Positions 62,048 through 64,000 of a stretch of 64,000 bases of DNA are shown here, in pieces. The stretch comes from Modicisalibacter muralis (GTDB lineage: Bacteria > Pseudomonadota > Gammaproteobacteria > Pseudomonadales > Halomonadaceae). The notes under the pieces were generated by a model that did not search any database, was not told the origin of the DNA, and saw only the letters and a program-made list of their open reading frames with translations. Location: positions 124,001 to 188,000 of the forward strand of contig NZ_FNGI01000004.1 in the NCBI RefSeq assembly GCF_900102945.1. The letters are read 5' to 3'. A program made the position numbers and the translations under genes. Position 1 is the first letter of the stretch. Each line of letters starts with the position of its first letter.

Positions 62048-63133
62048 TTAGCTCACCAGTTCGCGGGTCTTCAGATAGGCGAAATCGCCGACATCGGTAT
62101 AGCGCTTCACCAGCTTCTGGAAATCGCGGTAGGACGTGTAGATCTTCGCCGAATCGGGGTCGCTGTCGGCCTCTTCCTTGAGTACCTCGTCGGATGCCTT
62201 GGCGAGCGCCTTGAGCACGTCATCGGGCAGCGAACGTAACTGCACGCCATGATCCTCGACCAGCGTTTTCAGCGCCTGGGCGTTGCGATAGGTGAACTCG
62301 CCGATCATCGCCAGATTGGCCGAACGCGCCGCCTCCTCGACCACCGCCTTGAGATCGTCGGGCAGTTCCTTCCAGGCATCCAGGTTGACGGTACCTTCGA
62401 GCACCGCGCTGGGTTCGTTCCATGCCGAGGTGTAGTAGTACTTGGCCACCTGATGCAGGCCGAAGGCCAGATCGTTATACGGGCCGACCCAATCGGCGGC
62501 GTCCAGCACGCCGGTCTGCATCGAGGTGAAGATTTCCGCACCGGGCAGGTTGAGCGCGGTGGCGCCGATACGGTCCATCACCTCGCCGGCCAGACCCGGC
62601 AAGCGGATCTTCAGGCCCTGCATGTCCTCGAGCGAGTTGATTTCCTTCTTGAACCAGCCGGCCATCTGGGTGCCGGTATTACCTACCGCGAAGGGCTTCA
62701 GGTTGTGCTTGGCGTAGAGTTCGTCCCACAACTTCATGCCATCGCCCTGGTACAACCAAGCGTTGGTTTCGGTAGTGTTCATGCCGAACGGCACGGCGGT
62801 GAAGAACTGCGCCGCCGGCGCCTTGCCGCGCCAATAATAGGACGCCGAGTGGCCCATTTGCGCGGTACCCGAGGATACCGCGCCGAATACCTCCAGCGCC
62901 GGCACCATCTCGCCGGCACCCAGCACTTCGATCTCCATGCGACCGCCGGAGAGCTCATTGATGCGCTTGGCAAGGTCGTTGGCACCAGTGCCCAGCCCGG
63001 GGAAATTGGTCGGCCAGGAAGTGACCATCTTCCAGCGAATGGTCTCCTGGGCGCGCGCCGTGGAGATGAAGGGCGCGGCGACGGCACCGGCGGCACCCGC
63101 GCCGAGCGCGGTGAGAAACTTGCGGCGTTGCAT
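62048..63133 (-). CDS. TRAP substrate-binding protein, TakP-like, Tat-exported
   Basis: The ATG at 63133 has AGGAG upstream and begins a Tat-type signal, MQRRKFLTALGAGAAGAVAA, cut after ARA; an ATG at 63172 would add 13 residues. The 361-aa mature part has WKMVTSWPTNFPGLGTGAND, QGLKIRLPGLAGEVMDRIGA with the ligand arginine, ADWVGPYNDLAFGLHQVAKY and YYTSAWNEPSAVLEG, close to TakP-type 2-keto-acid binding proteins. No DctQ or DctM gene is adjacent, so it is an orphan or works with permeases elsewhere. Confidence 0.9.
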   Translation of the reverse strand: MQRRKFLTALGAGAAGAVAAPFISTARAQETIRWKMVTSWPTNFPGLGTGANDLAKRINELSGGRMEIEVLGAGEMVPALEVFGAVSSGTAQMGHSASYYWRGKAPAAQFFTAVPFGMNTTETNAWLYQGDGMKLWDELYAKHNLKPFAVGNTGTQMAGWFKKEINSLEDMQGLKIRLPGLAGEVMDRIGATALNLPGAEIFTSMQTGVLDAADWVGPYNDLAFGLHQVAKYYYTSAWNEPSAVLEGTVNLDAWKELPDDLKAVVEEAARSANLAMIGEFTYRNAQALKTLVEDHGVQLRSLPDDVLKALAKASDEVLKEEADSDPDSAKIYTSYRDFQKLVKRYTDVGDFAYLKTRELVS

Positions 63134-63256
63134 GCGGCGTGACTCCTGTTGGCTGTTGTTATGCTCGTCCATCAGTATGCGCGATTGCCGAATCGACCGG
63201 CAAGACGCTAGGCGTTGGGGAAATCGATGTAACGCCGGCTAACGTCCGGGCTCGCG

Positions 63257-64000
63257 TTACAGCGGCGTCAGCTTGGCGAAGCCCAGCACCAGCCACTTGT
63301 CGCCCTCGTCCTCGAAGCTGACCTGCACGCGGGCGCGTTCGCCCTCGCCCTCGGCGTTGAGAATCACCCCCTCGCCGAACAGCGGATGGCTGACCCGCTG
63401 ACCCAGCGCGAGTGACGGCGCATCATTGCCGGGCGACACCGAGGTTTGCATCGAAAGCCCACGCGTGGGGCGCGCGGCGGTCATCGGGCGCGATATCTGG
63501 CCGCGCAGGCGCACTTCTTCGAGCAATTCCTCGGGTAGCTCGCGCAAGAAGCGCGATGGCCGCTGAAAGGTCTCCTTGCCATGCAAGCGACGTAGCTCGG
63601 CGTAGCTCAGGTAGAGCTTGCGCATCGCCCGCGTCACGCCGACGTAGCACAGCCGACGCTCCTCCTCGAGGCGCCCCGGCTCTTCCATCGACATCTTGTG
63701 CGGGAAGAGCCCTTCCTCGACGCCGGCGATGAATACCACCGGGAACTCCAGGCCCTTGGCCGAGTGCAGCGTCATCAGTTGCACGCAATCCTCGAATTCG
63801 TCGGCTTCGTGATCGCCGGCATTGAGCGCCGCCTCGGAGAGAAACAGCCCCAGCGCCGCGACGCCCTCGCCGGCCTCCTGATCGTCGAAGGCCGAACCCT
63901 GGGTGAAGGCCCGCGCCGCGTTGACCAGTTCCTCGAGGTTCTCGACGCGCGCCTGGCCTTTTTCGCCCTTCTCACTGCGGTGGTGCTCGATCAGCCCCGA
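63257..64000 (-). CDS. uvrD: DNA helicase II UvrD (C-terminal part)
   Basis: The frame is open to the window edge and encodes the last 247 or so residues of a UvrD-type helicase. ARVENLEELVNAARAFTQGS is followed by motif V QLMTLHSAKGLEFPVVFIAG, EEERRLCYVGVTRAMRKLYL (motif VI) and a C-terminal tudor-like tail (GQRVSHPLFGEGVILNAEGE, WLVLGFAKLTPL) that is specific to UvrD and PcrA. It acts in nucleotide-excision and mismatch repair. The 5' part lies outside the window. Confidence 0.95.
   Translation of the reverse strand, partial: SGLIEHHRSEKGEKGQARVENLEELVNAARAFTQGSAFDDQEAGEGVAALGLFLSEAALNAGDHEADEFEDCVQLMTLHSAKGLEFPVVFIAGVEEGLFPHKMSMEEPGRLEEERRLCYVGVTRAMRKLYLSYAELRRLHGKETFQRPSRFLRELPEELLEEVRLRGQISRPMTAARPTRGLSMQTSVSPGNDAPSLALGQRVSHPLFGEGVILNAEGEGERARVQVSFEDEGDKWLVLGFAKLTPL

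Noticed and set aside
61861-62181. 106-codon plus-strand open frame after yciA
   Set aside because: It is read through the palindromic repeat into the antisense of the TRAP gene and is not a gene.

Overview
This window is high-GC chromosomal DNA from a gammaproteobacterium, most likely a member of the Halomonadaceae (Halomonas sensu lato). That placement is an inference from gene content and order. The housekeeping order pyrE-crc ... rph-yicC ... gmk-rpoZ-spoT-ridA ... oxyR-recG-hupB-rubredoxin reductase-ubiC-ubiA-phoB-phoR ... phoU-pstB-pstA-pstC-pstS, with rep and a cytochrome c5-type gene before it, recalls the Pseudomonas rep-to-pstS region. The abundance of TRAP and TTT uptake systems suits a marine or halophilic heterotroph.

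Layout. 1-4619 (minus): an uptake and catabolic operon with a TAXI-type TRAP system and a split AtuA-like protein, controlled by a divergent LysR gene. 5.7-7.2 kb: a Bcr/CflA efflux gene and tRNA-Arg(CCG) with its terminator. 7.4-13.3 kb: diheme cytochrome c, rep, trmL, a YfaZ-like porin, pyrE and crc. 13.3-24.0 kb: an inserted sugar-acid or hydroxy-acid catabolic island. It has a GntR regulator, two 3-hydroxyacyl-CoA-dehydrogenase-fold enzymes, a DapA-family lyase, an enolase-superfamily dehydratase, a TctABC transporter, an ILVD/EDD dehydratase and an Ldh-family dehydrogenase. 24.0-25.8 kb: rph and yicC. 25.9-30.1 kb: a second insertion with a HigBA/RelE-type toxin-antitoxin pair, two MFS exporters and pyrC. 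30.2-44.5 kb: core genes gmk, rpoZ, spoT, ridA, thpR, a YeeZ-like gene, oxyR, recG, a small protein, hupB, rubredoxin reductase, ubiC, ubiA and phoBR. 44.4-54.2 kb: a third insertion with a FhuF-type reductase and an IclR-controlled catabolic cluster. 54.2-61.3 kb: cysZ, phoU and pstBACS. 61.5-64 kb: yciA, a palindromic mobile-element-like repeat, an orphan Tat-exported TRAP binding protein and the 3' part of uvrD.

The most interesting signals are non-coding or contextual. (i) A two-palindrome operator with fixed 19-bp spacing occurs three times, once before each transcription unit of the 45-54 kb cluster. It defines a probable IclR regulon containing two TauD/TfdA dioxygenases, a 2,4'-dihydroxyacetophenone-dioxygenase-like cupin, an SDR, a GldA-like dehydrogenase and a TRAP transporter; its substrate is unknown. 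(ii) A 143-bp imperfect palindromic element begins in the yciA stop codon. (iii) A heptad array plus regularly spaced mini-hairpins lies after recG. (iv) The ExoIII-like gene beside pyrE has lost every catalytic residue checked and is Crc. (v) A consensus Pho box precedes phoB, with further half-sites in 11-bp phase.

No rRNA, CRISPR array, prophage or intact insertion sequence was seen. Starts were chosen from Shine-Dalgarno position, family N-termini and overlaps, and several differ from the longest open frame.
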